A DNA stretch of 64,000 nt, taken from Marasmius tenuissimus. Taxonomy: Eukaryota; Basidiomycota; Agaricomycetes; Agaricales; Marasmiaceae. Both the position numbers and the translations under genes were made by a program. The notes below the pieces were generated by a model. It was not told where the DNA came from and made no database searches. It was given only the letters and a program-made list of their open reading frames with translations. The stretch's first letter is position 1. Every line of letters starts with the position of its first letter. The DNA is taken from positions 3,286,001 to 3,350,000 of the forward strand of contig JAQOTA010000052.1 of the NCBI GenBank assembly GCA_029532415.1, given 5' to 3'. Shown here piece after piece: positions 23,891 to 35,764 of the stretch.

Positions 23891-25599
23891 CTATTCCGTC
23901 CAATGTAACACTGAGTATGCCTGAAGTTGCCCGCGTGCACTTAGAGGAAGTTTAGGCTAAGTGCGTAGGATTCGAGTGCTCGAGCAGGGAACGCAGTTAC
24001 CCAGACATCCTCACGACATTTCTAAACAGCCTAAGACTATCCACTTCAATCCGTGCTTCAAACTCTCCGGGCTACACGGGGGGAAACTGTAAAGTGTTGT
24101 CAGCCCGAGATTGCAGTGATAGATTTTAAGCGTACATAGGCCTCTTCAGATTAAAGTGCTTCTCTGTGCAAAACCTGGCAGTACCCTCATCTAATCCTCC
24201 TAGTAGTTCTTGAAAACGATGCCAGATACCTTCGAGTACCGTTTGCTGATCTCTACCGAAATCTAACACGACCCAACACGTGTTCGTTTTCTCTTACTCT
24301 CCTACCCACGTTTGTGCCTCAGAGTCTGGCTTCCAATGCATATCGTGCACGGTTCCGTTGCAACTCTTCTTTTTTGTATTTCTTCTCGCCATAACCACCT
24401 TGCTCCCTCGCCTTCTCCGGTGTGACATTCAAGAACAGCGTAGACAGATCCGGTGCAGGTAGCCCAATATCTGGCGAGCGAGAGCCTTTTCACTGTAGAT
24501 ACTAGAAAATGTTCATGCGATTCCTGGAAAAGCGTATCAATCGCAGACCACGACCGTGTTGGACTTTGAGCATTCGTGTGTGCAAATTCTCAGCGGTTTG
24601 CAGAGAATATAAGATGTAATATTATTTAAATATTGCGGCACGGTCGTCAAGTTAGGCTGATTGTGAACGCAGATACGAGCAAATCATTTTCCCCGATCGC
24701 GCTTGTACTGTCAAGAAGTTTCGTGAGGGCTACGCAGTGACCAGCTTGTTCGAGGCGAGAGCATAACAGAGCTGTTTGGGTTGAGCAGGATCTGTCGAGG
24801 CCTTCGACAACAATGAGCGCTGAGTCATCAATGTCATGGTGGTTGAGGGCGAAGTCACGTTGAGCGCTTAATGACTATATCCACAACACCCACCAGCACC
24901 CGCACGGCCTTTTCAAGGACGAGGGCCCCCGGCCAGGTCATTCAGGCATTCACGGTCTCTCCTCACGTTTACCCCAGCTTCAGTTGCTGAGGAACCTTTT
25001 ACTGTCCAAAGAAAGGCAACACCTTATCGGGATCGTTAACCTCCTCTGCTTTCTTCCCAATCTCGAGGCGTTTAGGATCATGGAGACTTCGTGCTCGCCG
25101 CATTCAGAACTCCGGTCGAAGACCTGCATCCAGGCTCTGTTGGCCGAACTCACTTCATCCTCCGCCAGTAACAACGCGCGGTCGCTTCTTCCCAGCTCGA
25201 AGCCTCTTTGTATTCGGGACTTGACACCACCGTTATCACACTACCACCGTAAAGTAGCTATGGAACTTCTCCTCAGCACGTTGTAAGCCAACTTGGCGCG
25301 GAGACTGATGGAAGTGCGTTTGGTATTTCACGAGACTTCTGACATGTTTGATAGAGCTATACCATTGGGCAGTTCGAGGATGTTGACTCTCACTCTTTGA
25401 ACTTGACCCCAAGGATCGAAGTCCTCGAAGGGAAAGGTATCAGATGTGGTGTCTTTCGTTTTATTGTCGAGTGGAGGTCTTTGGACCTTTGGAGCGTGAT
25501 GAGCCTCGCTGGGGTTTGAAGGAGTTTGAGGAAGAGGAGGACTAGTTCATGAGCAAAACCCCCGGTTTGTAGTGACTACAAACCTGGATTCTGACTGGA
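23891..25599. other. Spacer between lectin arms, perhaps F-box remnant
   Basis: No intact gene. A plus-strand frame at 24984-25286 reads LLCFLPNLEAFRI near its start. A later segment near 25400-25430 reads LTPRIEVLEGK. Both recall the leucine-rich C-terminal half of basidiomycete F-box proteins, but the frame is interrupted and no F-box is visible. I regard it as a possible decayed fragment. Confidence 0.25.
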
Positions 25600-26061
25600 A
25601 TTTGACTGGAAGGATTAATGGACCGGTAGGTAGTTGCAACTCGGAACTCCACACAAACCGCGACGAGATTGTACTACTTCTTTGTTGGAGAATCATAAAA
25701 ACAACGACAGTGGGCTTAGGGCGGCTCTCGGCATCCATGGAAGGAAAGTTAGTCTGTTTTGCGAGTCGGCGAATGCGCCTTCCGAGGAAGCATTGAAGCA
25801 GCCGCCCTTCTGCTCAACGCAAGCATAAAACGTGGAGGTAAGACTCCGTCTCGAAATTTGAAAACCAACTCCACCCGGAAATGAAAAACAGCGATTTGAA
25901 AGCTCACCTTGTAGTAAACCACCGCGGAAACCACTCGGACAGACCCTCATTCCTCACGTCATTCACTTTTTTACGCTGCTTTCGGCTTCTTCCTTGATTT
26001 TTTGTGGTGGTTAGGGGTCTTTCCACAGAAATAAAAAAAAAAAAGAAAGATTCCTGGACCT

Positions 26062-26071
26062 GTATAAAAGA
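26062..26071 (+). promoter_or_regulatory. TATA box of lectin copy 2
   Basis: GTATAAAAGA lies about 100 bp before the ATG at 26169. Confidence 0.55.
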
Positions 26072-26168
26072 TGGATTGTGAGCACCCTTTCCCTCAAGTC
26101 AAACAAGAGCCTTCACTCATCCACACTTGGAACCCTAGCTCATCACCACCACCACCAAATCATTCACA

Positions 26169-26543
26169 ATGAGCTTCATCAACTTCGTCTACGCCGCTTA
26201 CCGGGATAAACTCCCCGAGAACGGCGTCATCGGTCGCGGATATGGTCTGCAATCCCCGAACAAGCGCGTCCAATTGAACCTCACCTTCGAGGGCAACCTC
26301 GAGCTCATTGGTGACGGCAGCAAGCTCTGGTCCGTCGATGGCAAAGACATCTCTTTCGTGAAGATGCAGGGCGATGGTAACTGCGTCGGATACAAAATCG
26401 ACTCAACTCCGGTGTGGGCCACCGTTACGAATGGCCCCAAGCACCCTTACAACCTCATTTGCCAAGACGATGGAAACCTTGTTCTTTATGCGAAGGACAA
26501 TAACCCCGTCTGGGCTACCAACACCAATGGTAAGATCAACTAG
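26169..26543 (+). CDS. Bulb-type (GNA-like) mannose-binding lectin, copy 2
   Basis: The 124-residue product equals copy 1 except for one residue (NLI instead of NLT, just before the second mannose site). Both Q-x-D-x-N-x-V-x-Y sites are intact. The change removes no binding residue. As in copy 1, the last codons contain a good intron donor (GTAAGA). Joined to the acceptor GCCAG near 26616, the frame would run on for about 17 codons in a tail containing two cysteines, where copy 1 would stop earlier after a Trp in place of the first Cys. Which form is used cannot be decided from sequence. Head-to-head orientation with copy 1 leaves about 2.8 kb between the two ATGs. Confidence 0.85.
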   Translation: MSFINFVYAAYRDKLPENGVIGRGYGLQSPNKRVQLNLTFEGNLELIGDGSKLWSVDGKDISFVKMQGDGNCVGYKIDSTPVWATVTNGPKHPYNLICQDDGNLVLYAKDNNPVWATNTNGKIN

Positions 26544-26840
26544 ATGTGGTATGTCCGTTCGAGTTACCTGTGGTGTTTCATATAGAGTGACTGACGTCTG
26601 TGTCCGACTTGCCAGGTCGATATTCTTGCGACGGACGTTGGATCTGTATCAGACCGAATCCTGTGTAGAAGCTTTTGAGAGTCCGTATTTATCAGAAAAA
26701 CGTATGAAAACCGAGATATGAATGGATTTGTTGATCTGCTCTAGCCTGTCGTCCCGCTACTACCCAGTGCAGCGTTGTGTCGCATTTACATGACGGCCAA
26801 CTGTTCAATTGTTCACGTTCTAACGATACGCCTCATGAGG

Positions 26841-27387
26841 TTATTGTGCATTCAATTTCCATACTATCCGTTTGGAATGTAACGAACGCCCTTACCTTTT
26901 CTTTTGAAATCAGATTTATTGTGCGGGGGGCTCGTAGAGCCCAAGATGCACATAGTTCTACTCATGTGTACACGAAAGGAAAGCCTATATTATAAGGAGG
27001 CTCCTGCCTCCCTGCGGTCCCTCGCCCCGAAAGCTCCAACGACGGACATACGTCCCCCAGTTGGCTCAAGGTTTCCCAACTCCGTTTTTTCACGGCGGCG
27101 GAGTCAAACAGGCAAGCCGCCGTGTTTCGTGTGTCTCGAATGTGGGTGGTAGTGCACATGTGCCCACTGAAGTGGACACTCCCCACCCTTATCCTAGAAT
27201 GCCGGGCTTCGACTTCGATAAGTCGGGCAAGTGATTCCGTCAATACTCCGACCTACGAAGACGGAAACTGCCATCTTCTACACGGTCCATCGCGGAAGCT
27301 GCCAAAAGGTCACCGGTCATTACGCGTTGCACTATCCGAGTACTCCACTCGAGCTCGGACTGCTTTAGTACAGTAAATAGTCATAGT
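26841..27387. other. Intergenic, no gene seen
   Basis: The sequence between lectin copy 2 and the TIR element contains a GC-richer block (about 27000-27230) and no supported gene. Confidence 0.45.
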
Positions 27388-29172
27388 CACCAGAACAAAT
27401 GTCAGCTGTTTCTGACCGCTCATGAGCGCCAAAATCGCTCGTGAGCGGTCATGAGCGCTGTGAGCCTCGGGGCTACTCACAAGCGCATACGGGACACCTT
27501 TTTTTTCACGAGCGCTTGTGAGCACTGCAAGGCTCACAGTGCTCGTGAACAAAACAGTTTTCTTGAGCTCACATGAACTACGCTGTTCTCATGTTTGCAC
27601 ATGAGCATGTCAGGAAGGAGTAAAAAAAAATATTAATTCAGACACAAATTTCTACTATAGCTGGTATACAAGATGTAGTTAGGATACAAGAATACATATA
27701 TTATATCGGTTACTGGTCTACACTCAGGTTCGTCATCGACACCCTCACCACACTCAGTTGATGGCCGCCGTAAGGTCTTCTTATCATGCAGCGCTGGATG
27801 AGTGGGTTTATCATGATCAGCGATGTCTTTCAGAATGAGAAGTCGCAAACTAAAACATACCTTTGATACCCGTGTATCCTTCCGAGGGCAAGTGAGAACA
27901 CTAGTGGGCCAGTGATGAGACGGGACGAGATGGGAGTAGATGGACGCAATGGGAGTAGAGGGACGAGATGGGAGTAGAGGGGGGAGATGGGGGATGGAGG
28001 GGATTGGCGAAACTGCCAGGTATATATGGACGTTGAAGGTGGTCCGTGCGCCGCATCTCTAACCAAAATAAGTAATCTCAGCCAGCCAGCCTCATCATGA
28101 CGTCGATGCACGGACCTCCATTGATGTCACGTTCTGTCGAGGTGCACGTCCCAACGTCCAGTTTGTGCTGTGTTCAACTCCAATTTCTGGGTGGTCCTGG
28201 CAAAAAAAAAGTCAGCTAAACAGTCAGAGGAGAGCTGAAAGACACGTACTAGCACATCCTCATGTCAACTCAACCCCTCTAGACCCTAATGAACCACGTC
28301 TTCTAGACTCGAGAGCTGAGCCGCGAGCGGCATAATTTTTTTGTTGTGTGGACCTGACAACAAGTTGCGTGTTCCGAGAGTTCAAAGTACGTGCATGTAC
28401 TTTCAACCTTCCAAAACAAATCATGGACTACAAGATTTCATCAGCTCCAAGTGTTCAAAAAGCATGAGGTCAAGTCTACGCACGCTGATCTCCCAAGTCT
28501 GCTGTGTCAAATCAACATGGTTCCACGCGTGATTGGCGGGCTGATGTCCCCTAGTGTAAACTTCCCCAACCTGGTCGCCGTAAGCTCCGTCGTCAAAGAG
28601 GCTCAGCACTGTTAGAGTCGCGTGAAGGGAGATGACGGGTGCCGGGGAAAATGTTGAGTTGTGAGCGACAACGGAGCTTCGGGTGATCGCAATTCTTGGG
28701 TGTCTGTAGGAGCTCTGGAGTCTGGGGTGGGGCGAAGACGTTAAAAAGGTGGAGGAGGTTTGGTTGGATTGCCGAAAAAAAAATTTCGTTCAGAAGCCAG
28801 TGGTGGTTGCGGTTCAGAAGCCGGATAAAGGTGGCTATGCAGTCCGCGTGGCCTGATATTGCTCACGCGATGTCCATTTTGTCTAACGCCCAGCAGAAAT
28901 TTGAGTGCCGGGCGTTACTGGCGTCAGTGTAAGACTTACCCAAGGTCCAAGGATCGCACAACTCCGATGTGATTGTGTCAAGCTCAGAGTATTTTGTTGT
29001 GGACCGCTTGTGAGCGCTCAGGGACCGGCCCGAGTCTCGCGGCTGCTCATGAGCGCTCATGCATAGCCCGGCTGCTTATGGGCGCTCATATGCAGCCCAC
29101 TTGCTCCTGACCGCTCATAAGCGCCATAATCGCTCATGAGCGATCAGGAGCTTAGTACACTTTTTCTGGTGG
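27388..29172. mobile_element. Non-autonomous TIR element with palindromic CGCTCATGAGCG motifs
   Basis: The two ends are inverted copies of one another over about 70 bp. Left end: CACCAGAA, about 20 variable bases, then CTGACCGCTCATGAGCG, CGCT..TGAGCGGTCA and AGC. The reverse complement of the right end reads CACCAGAA, about 20 variable bases, then CTGATCGCTCATGAGCG, CGCT..TGAGCGGTCA and AGC. Inside both ends the hexamer-like unit GCGCTCATGAGCGC recurs several times (27410-27560 and 29000-29150). The interior has no transposase-like frame. I see no clear target-site duplication. The structure fits a non-autonomous DNA transposon of about 1.8 kb; the superfamily is undetermined. Confidence 0.65.
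27915..27990 (+). repeat. Short tandem repeat, unit near GACGAGATGGGAGTAGAG
   Basis: About three and a half imperfect copies of an 18-20 bp G-rich unit lie inside the TIR element. Confidence 0.6.
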
Positions 29173-29892
29173 TACTCTCGGGCCAAGTTGTTCCATAACA
29201 ATCACACAACGTGTCCTTTTCCCGTCTTTGGGGCGATAACCAGATTGACTCGTGGTCTTAATCTTCGTTAGCTACGACTCGATGAGTCCCATGCTCACAG
29301 TCGAAAGGTATATCGACGATACTGCGACTTATCTCTTATCTTAAGTACCAACCAATGCCTACCCACACGGCTTGAACATTCCTTGCGTATCCCACGGAGG
29401 TCACTTAGTTAACACAAGCACGACTCCGCATGTAGCGGAAGAAATTCATACAAGTCAGAATCTATACAACAAACAACACAGAACCACAGGCGAACCAGAA
29501 AACAAAACGAAAGATGCAATATTGATTGTATAGTCCTAAGTGCGCGTCTTTCAATGCAGCTATGTACTCTGTGACGAAGGGAGATCGTGATTCATGACCA
29601 TGCTGGAAAGAGGAGGAGAGGAAGAGAAGTTCTACAGGTATGGAGTATGAATATGCATGCATGCAAATAGAAAAGAAGAAAGAGGAATCAGATACTACAA
29701 AGCGTTGGTATTGGTGCGAGATGATGCAAAACGAGATAATCCACGGGCGGGTTGTCGGAGGCGAGGTCAGTAGGAGGCAGGGAGAGGTAGAGGAGGTAGG
29801 AGAAAAAGGAGGAGCAGAGGATTACTATAATATACGGTATCATAAAGTATGGCATAAGGTAGTGCACGAATGCTACATATAAACTCTCGGAT
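29173..29892. other. Intergenic, no gene seen
   Basis: This is the 3' flank of the proline/serine-rich gene. Frames on the minus strand here overlap that gene in another frame and are not supported. Confidence 0.45.
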
Positions 29893-31823
29893 TTACTCTC
29901 GACATGGAGAAGTACTCGCACTCCCCAGCTTGATATTAGGGTGCGCACGGTGGAACGGCGAGATGGGAGCGAAGGACCGGGGTTTGCGATCCGCGTCTGA
30001 ATCTGGTGAGGGCGTTCGTGCTCGTGGAAGGTTCGGATGAGCACGGTGGAAGGGTGATATGGGGGACGAATGTCTCCCTTGGCGTTCTGGAGAGGGCGCT
30101 CGTGGCCGAGGAGACGGCGACGGCGACGAAAGAGAGGAAGGACCAGGGGGTTCGCGTTTCGGGGGAATGTCGACGGGGTCATCCAGCGTGCACGGCTCCC
30201 CGTTGATATAAATAACGTTCGAACACGACGATGATTTGTCGACTGGCGACGGCGTCGGCGACCTCGAATTCTCAACACTGGGTTCGCCACCGTCGTCGTC
30301 TCCATCCAAATCGACCTCCTCTCCATTGATGTAGATAACGTTCTTCTTCTTCTTGGGTTTGATAGTCCTTGATCTGTCCCTGTTTCTCCAACTACCATGA
30401 CCCCTCGCATCCTTCTTAAACGACACCCCGAAAGGTATATCCTCCCCAATATCGCTCAGCTCGGTATCAACCTCGCTACAACTATCACCATTTAATGACG
30501 TCACCGTCAAAGCAGGTGTCGGGGGTGGAGAATCCTCCTCGTTCTGGGAGAACGAGTCTTTATCTTTGTCTTTGTTATACAGACTCCCGAGGGCAGCATC
30601 CAAAGCTTGAGTGTTCAGGTCCACGGTACTCGAGGGAGGTGAAACGGGCGCACTAGCAGGAGGCGATGTGACAGGTGTTTCGAGTAGCGGAAGAAAAGTG
30701 AACGTAGGTTTAGGTCGGGCGCGGGGAGTTGCTGGCGAGAGCGTATTGGAAGGGGTATTTCTCGGAGGAAACGTCGGCGGTCCTGGTGTCGGCGGATAAG
30801 AAGGTACAAGAGGCGAAGATATTTTGGGAGTATGTGCATGAACGGAAGCATTTCGTTCGGGGCTTCTATTGGGGCTACGATTTGGGCTGGGGAGTGGTGA
30901 GACGTGGGGGCTGTTGCGGGCAGAAGAGAGAGTTGATTGTTCAGGACTGGAACGAGGAGTACTACGTTGTGAGAATTCCGGGCTGGGAATAGTTGGTGAA
31001 CTGTTGCCAGATCCGTGTGGCGTCCCGACTGTACTCGAATTTGGCGACAGGTTGGGAGTGCTCAAAGGCGTATGAGGAGCACTGTCCGGCAAGAGCGGGA
31101 GCAAGGCAATAGGCACAGTTGACAGGTACTGGTTCACGGGCTTTCCGGTAAATGGATCAGGGAGCTGCTGTGCGCACGGCAGACTTCGCTGGATTGCCTT
31201 GAGTTCGAGGATGTCCCTGTGAATACAAACATATTTAGTGAAGTGAAGTAGAGAATGAGAATGACTACACACTTGTAACTCAGAGGAGTTCTGGTGGGCT
31301 CCGTCGCTGTCCTATCCCAACTGTCCGCTGTAAACTCCTCTTCCAGGTAACCAGTGCCTTTGTGGTCTTGGCTACACCATGAAACACATTTCTTCGGCGT
31401 AGATGATCCACTTCCCCTCGGGCTTGTGTCTGAGAACGTTGTAAATGTCGGAGTAGAGCAACTAAAAGAAGGCGACGAGGGTGTACTCGGAGAAGGTGAA
31501 TAAAAGTGCGGGGACGATATTGGTGAGGTTTTTAGGCAGCTTTTTCGGGGTACTAGAGGCGGTCGAACGGGAGGTCGAACGACCGATATTGAAGGAGCTG
31601 GCGGGGGTCGTACTGCTATAGTTTCGCATACCGGATCATCGCGAGGTCCTGATTCACCGGTGCCTGCTGTATTGGCGCCCTCGTCAACGTTATGCGAGGG
31701 TAATGGTGGTCGTGTGCCATGTCTTGTGCTTGCATCATCGTCTTCTGTTCCATTCGTGACATCCTGAATGCTGTTATCCCTTGACACCGGGTCTGAACAA
31801 GACGATCCAGGAACTAGCTCCAT
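29893..31823 (-). CDS. Proline/serine-rich protein with RVxF-like PP1 docking motif
   Basis: Two exons, 31823-31273 and 31216-29893, with a 56-nt GT-AG intron in phase 2, give 624 residues. The protein is mostly disordered and rich in Ser/Pro (SPxxSP repeats). One block looks constrained: KSCLKTSP, then STPKKCVSWCSQDHKGTGYL, then DSWDRTATEPTRTPLSYK, and across the intron DILELKAIQRSLPCA and VPIALLPLLPD. KKCVSW fits the K/R-x-V-x-F/W docking motif for protein phosphatase 1, which suggests (inference) a PP1 regulator or scaffold. Two internal duplications are visible near the C-terminus: NVIYINGE twice, each followed by an acidic stretch, and ISPFHRAHPN twice. There is a basic KPKKKK segment. 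No signal peptide or membrane segment. Probably cytosolic or nuclear; true function unknown. Confidence 0.7.
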
Positions 31824-34009
31824 TCTAATGCTTTCAAGGGTCGAACTGTGGGTCGTGCGAGGGCGAAATAAGATATCGAGTCCAGCGTGCTGACCGTACT
31901 CTGAAACAGGGATCCGTCCAGCGACTTCCGCTGAGCAATTCCCAAGATACTGCTATATGTAGAGTCTACTAACCGATTTCAGTCCGGCTACTTCAATCAT
32001 TGGCAACATATCAAAGGCAGAAAAACGGACCTGGTGCTGGGGTATGTCACCGTGCTCGGATCCTTAACTCCTTGGATTCTGATCCACTGGTTTATCGAAT
32101 ATGCGAAGGGATTTGCTCGAAGAGAGCCCAAGTTTTTGTCGAGAAAAACAGCGACGAGGTGGTGGTTGAGGTCAGAGTTACTGTAAGGAAGAAACAGGAA
32201 CAGCCAGAAAAGTGGGCCCAGCAATTATCGCTCTGCCATGTGCAAGCGGCCCGCGCCTATATGAGGAACGGCGCGGCGGCGTCCCGTCCGGTACTTTCCC
32301 CACGGTGGGGTCGGTCGCTACGGATTTTCCCTCAGCCAACCGGATCTCTGACATGTCGCAAAAACTGCCATTTTTACTCCCTCAACTTCAAGAACATATG
32401 AGCGTATGAAACTTGCTCAGGGCTTCGACTCGACTGTCAGAATCTCACATGCTAAACCTCTATTCCGAGTCCCGTGGCTTCTTTTTTCTCAGATTCGCTA
32501 TTCCTCGCTACAACACATACTCTATCAAGAAAGCAGTGTCATCCGGCCGACATGCAGCGGCGAGCTCAATGCCTAACCGGATTAGAACTCCTCGGTCCAC
32601 AGGGTCCAGTTTGCGACGGTTTTCAGAGGCATCGAAACTCCATCTTGGCGTCAGCCAAGACTTGAAATTCGTACTAACAGAGCAGAACCCCCCCCCCAAA
32701 ATATGGGTAGAATACGAATCAGAATGAATTGTTCCTGATAATTCAAAATATACTCATCAGGTGGTACTTAGACCGAGTCATTGACGTTCATAACATTTAT
32801 GGCGTACCCTACCAGGTCTGCAGGTCGTGCATCCTATGTTGTGCATCCCGTTCGCCATTTGGACCTGCCATAGACAACCGCATAGTTAGCCGTCGACTGC
32901 ATCCCGAGGATGTGGCGACCAGCCCACCTCCTGACAGAGAATCGACCATTCTCACTCCCTCACAACTCCCCCAATGCATCATCGTTTGATTTATCGCGTC
33001 ATAGCCCCAAACTTCGAAGAGTTGAATCGAATTCTACTTTCTCACAGCTTGGACCATAATGTATTAGTCCCCACTACTGCCCGTCCCTGGCGACTCAATG
33101 ACTCACAGCAGCTCAAGGTCCGAATCGGCGTCGACAGCAAGTATCTTCCCTCGAGATTCTCGGAGTACATTTCCCGCACCCCACATGGCAGGCAGCCACT
33201 CCCGCTACGCTTGCCCCAGAGTTCAAAGTTCAACCTCAACCTTCAAAACGCCGGGAGTCCCTGATTAGCCTCCAATACACGTCGATCTGTAATCCGGGCA
33301 GCTACATACTATACCATATCCTTCACTTATCAAAGATAGAACGGGATCGTCACGGTGTGCGGCCGTGTAAAAAGTAGGCTCGAGTTAGAACTTGGGCCGG
33401 CCATCATGCATCATGCACCGTGATGATGAGTGTATGACTATGGCTATGGATCATGATACAAAGAGGGGACTATCACGTACGGTTGCTACTTTCTCGTCGC
33501 TTTCCGAGGATCCGAACGTCTTGAACGACGTCCACAGTGTGATCCGATGAGTGATGCAAGGTGCTGCACAGTCCCGGGTCTCGTATAGGAATAAGGATGA
33601 GACGTTGGCGCGAGAGGACGGTCATCTTACTGTAAAAGTGCGAGTTGGCGCAACTCTCAACCAACCGTGCGATCCACAAGTCGCCGATTAGTAGCGCCCG
33701 AGCCTACAGACCTATTGAGCGGCAAAGTGAGCGCTCCGAGTGGCGACTCACCTATGACTCCAACATTCGATGAATGATCCACTTCACGGCATTCTGGAGG
33801 CCCACTTCTTGACTTGGGACTCGCGAGGATTGGTGTACGGAGTCGCTGTCGAGGGGGGGAGGGGGGATGGTTCAATGGGTTTCGTTGAATGACGAAGCAT
33901 GTTCATCGATGGAGGCGGAGATCTGTTGGTAGCATCACAGGTACCCTCGACTAAGGACATCCGAGAATTAGAAGCAACGACTTTATTTAATCACAGTGGC
34001 TGGGAGTGG
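31824..34009. other. Intergenic, no supported gene
   Basis: Frames of 90-130 codons on the plus strand (for example 32000-32401 and 32413-32727) show no family resemblance. A pyrimidine/purine-biased G-rich stretch occurs near 33850-33870. Confidence 0.4.
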
Positions 34010-34640
34010 CGTGAGAACCTAAATCTTGGGTTCACGTCGGGCCACTTCGCATGCTGAACCGACAATTTCTGTTCCCAGTCATTGAAAGTATTTCGAGGCC
34101 CAGTGCGTTGGCTGTAAAATGAGAGGAACCGCTTTGACTTATGGATGGTCTTGTGAGGCCTATACGTACGATTTCGGCGCCCTCCCCAGGTAGCATCAGC
34201 TCAGGTCACCCGATGTTGCCCTGTTGAGTCTTTATACGACCTCAAGAGGGCTGTTAGAGACCTTTGGTAAGTTGTATGTCTGCCATTGTCTTAGTTGGAT
34301 GGCATGAACTTTACAAGCTTTACGCCTAGACAGCCAAGAGGCGAGACGCTATGCTGGTCGTCGCGGTTAGGTACTCCATGTTCAAATACCCGGGCTACTT
34401 TGTAGTACTTGTTACAGCATTACCGATGATTACCAGTCGGGTGAACAGACAGTAATCAGCGAGGCCCACTCTAATTGTACTAGCTGAGAGCTCTCGGCAG
34501 CAAACTCAATGCTTGGGAACCTGTGAAACCAAATGTTGCAGCGTCTTTACTGCAGGGAGATCGATTTAAAGTGGGGAAAGGCAGAGAAGGACCCACCCTA
34601 AGAATAACGCTGAGGAGCAAATATTGATGCGCCCATGCGG
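34010..34640 (+). repeat. Duplicated upstream block of the cysteine-rich peptide genes, copy 1
   Basis: Shares a series of blocks in the same order with about 35765-36545: GAGTGGCGTGAGAAC, GACCTTTGGTAAG, CGCCTAGA.AGCCAAGA, GGGCTAC and GATGCRC.CATG. The last part also recurs at about 46090-46140 before another copy. It forms the distal promoter of the peptide gene at 34792. Confidence 0.65.
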
Positions 34641-34717
34641 ATTGAAACACCCCGAGCTCACGCAAACTTTTACCAAATCATTACTGCGGCTTCACAGTCC
34701 AAGACGAGAGGCAAACG

Positions 34718-34727
34718 TATAAAAAGG
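34718..34727 (+). promoter_or_regulatory. Conserved CGTATAAAA box of peptide gene 1
   Basis: CGTATAAAAA lies about 75 bp before the ATG. The same box at the same spacing precedes all four intact copies of the family and is mutated in the broken copy. Confidence 0.65.
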
Positions 34728-34791
34728 CCAGGTATTATTTCTTACTTCCTCAGAATCCAACAGACTCAAAGTTTCATCCTATCCTACCAAC

Positions 34792-35115
34792 ATGCAATTC
34801 AAATCCACCCTTGCCTTCCTCACCGTCCTCTCCGCTATGGCCAGCAGCGCCCTTGCCGGCCCTGTTGCTGACCTCGGTGAGATCGCTCGCCGTCAGCCAG
34901 GATGCGTGCGTGTCGAATCGTCCTAGTCGACCAATGACTGACTCCTTATTCCCTCGCGCTTGCAGCTCACCGTGTTCTTCCCGGAACAGTGCCCAGCCGG
35001 CGCACCTCAAGCATGCAACTCCTCTGGTGCCATCACCCTTTGCTGCCCTGTAAGTGCAGTCAGCCAATCATCTGCACGAAAGACTGACCTAATGTTTATC
35101 CAGATCTGCCCTTGA
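34792..35115 (+). CDS. Small secreted six-cysteine peptide precursor, copy 1
   Basis: Three exons (34792-34905, 34966-35049, 35104-35115) give 69 residues. The signal peptide (MQFKSTLAFLTVLSAMASSA) is followed by a short acidic propeptide and a dibasic site in IARRQPGC. The 35 residues after RR contain six cysteines in the pattern C-x8-C-x7-C-x8-CC-x2-C-P, including TVFFPEQCPAGAP and AITLCCP. Cleavage by a Kex2-type protease after RR would leave an N-terminal Gln able to cyclise. Intron 1 follows directly on the first cysteine codon and intron 2 falls four codons from the end, so the last exon encodes only ICP and stop. The same structure is shared with the other copies. I recognise no named family; a cystine-stabilised secreted peptide (effector-like or antimicrobial) is inference. 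Confidence 0.8.
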
Positions 35116-35764
35116 ACGTTGAACGGGTAACGGCGTTAATGCAGTGAATGTACACGTAATTTTCTGCTTGTAAAGACAGCGCGATTGTGTCTCTGGCTCT
35201 TGATTATGATTTAGTTCGACGGGAAACGTTAGTGCTAGAGCATTTTTGAAGGCTGGAAGTTTGGAACAAAAATTCGCGACCACATGCCCGCACTCGTGCG
35301 AGTGTGCTCTGCTGCAAAGAGGCTTGTAGCTACCAGAGAGTGTGGCTGCAGACAAAAGCTAGTTTACTGCAGAAAAGAAAACAGGTCGAGCGATCCGATC
35401 AATCTGACTTCACTGAACCCGGCGAAGTATACGTCTCAAGTGTCAGCGCTGAGACTGAGAACTGAACAACAACGGCTTGAAGTTTATCATCTTATGAACG
35501 AGGCCAAGAGTAGCACCGGAGGGTATTCAGCTGTCTAGATTATCGAGGCTATGTGCAAGATTGTTGAATACTGCACCAGGAAACCCAAATCTGGCAGCAT
35601 AGCATCTCGATATACCTACTGTCACCCTATCCAACATGATGTTGTGGAGGCTGTGATATCTCAAATTCTACAACTCGAATACCGTCATCAGTGGGATGCT
35701 CGGTTTTTTGAATGGCCTGTTTAAACCGTTTGAACGAGTTAGAAAATCTACGACCATAACCAGC

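Larger units (their letters stand above)
25600..26840 (-). repeat. Lectin-bearing inverted repeat, right arm (1.2 kb)
   Basis: Inverted counterpart of about 22690-23890. Upstream of the TATA box it has an A-rich run (about 26033-26046) where the left arm has a much shorter tract, so the copies have begun to diverge in the promoter while the coding region stays almost unchanged. Confidence 0.8.

Noticed and set aside
27388..29172. CRISPR-like array from the recurring GAGCGCTCATGAGCGC units
   Set aside because: Spacing is irregular, the units are palindromic and confined to element ends, and the genome is eukaryotic.
29688..30449. Minus-strand frame of 253 codons
   Set aside because: It runs in another frame of the proline/serine-rich gene. 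Its Arg-rich composition is typical of a shadow of an SP-rich frame.
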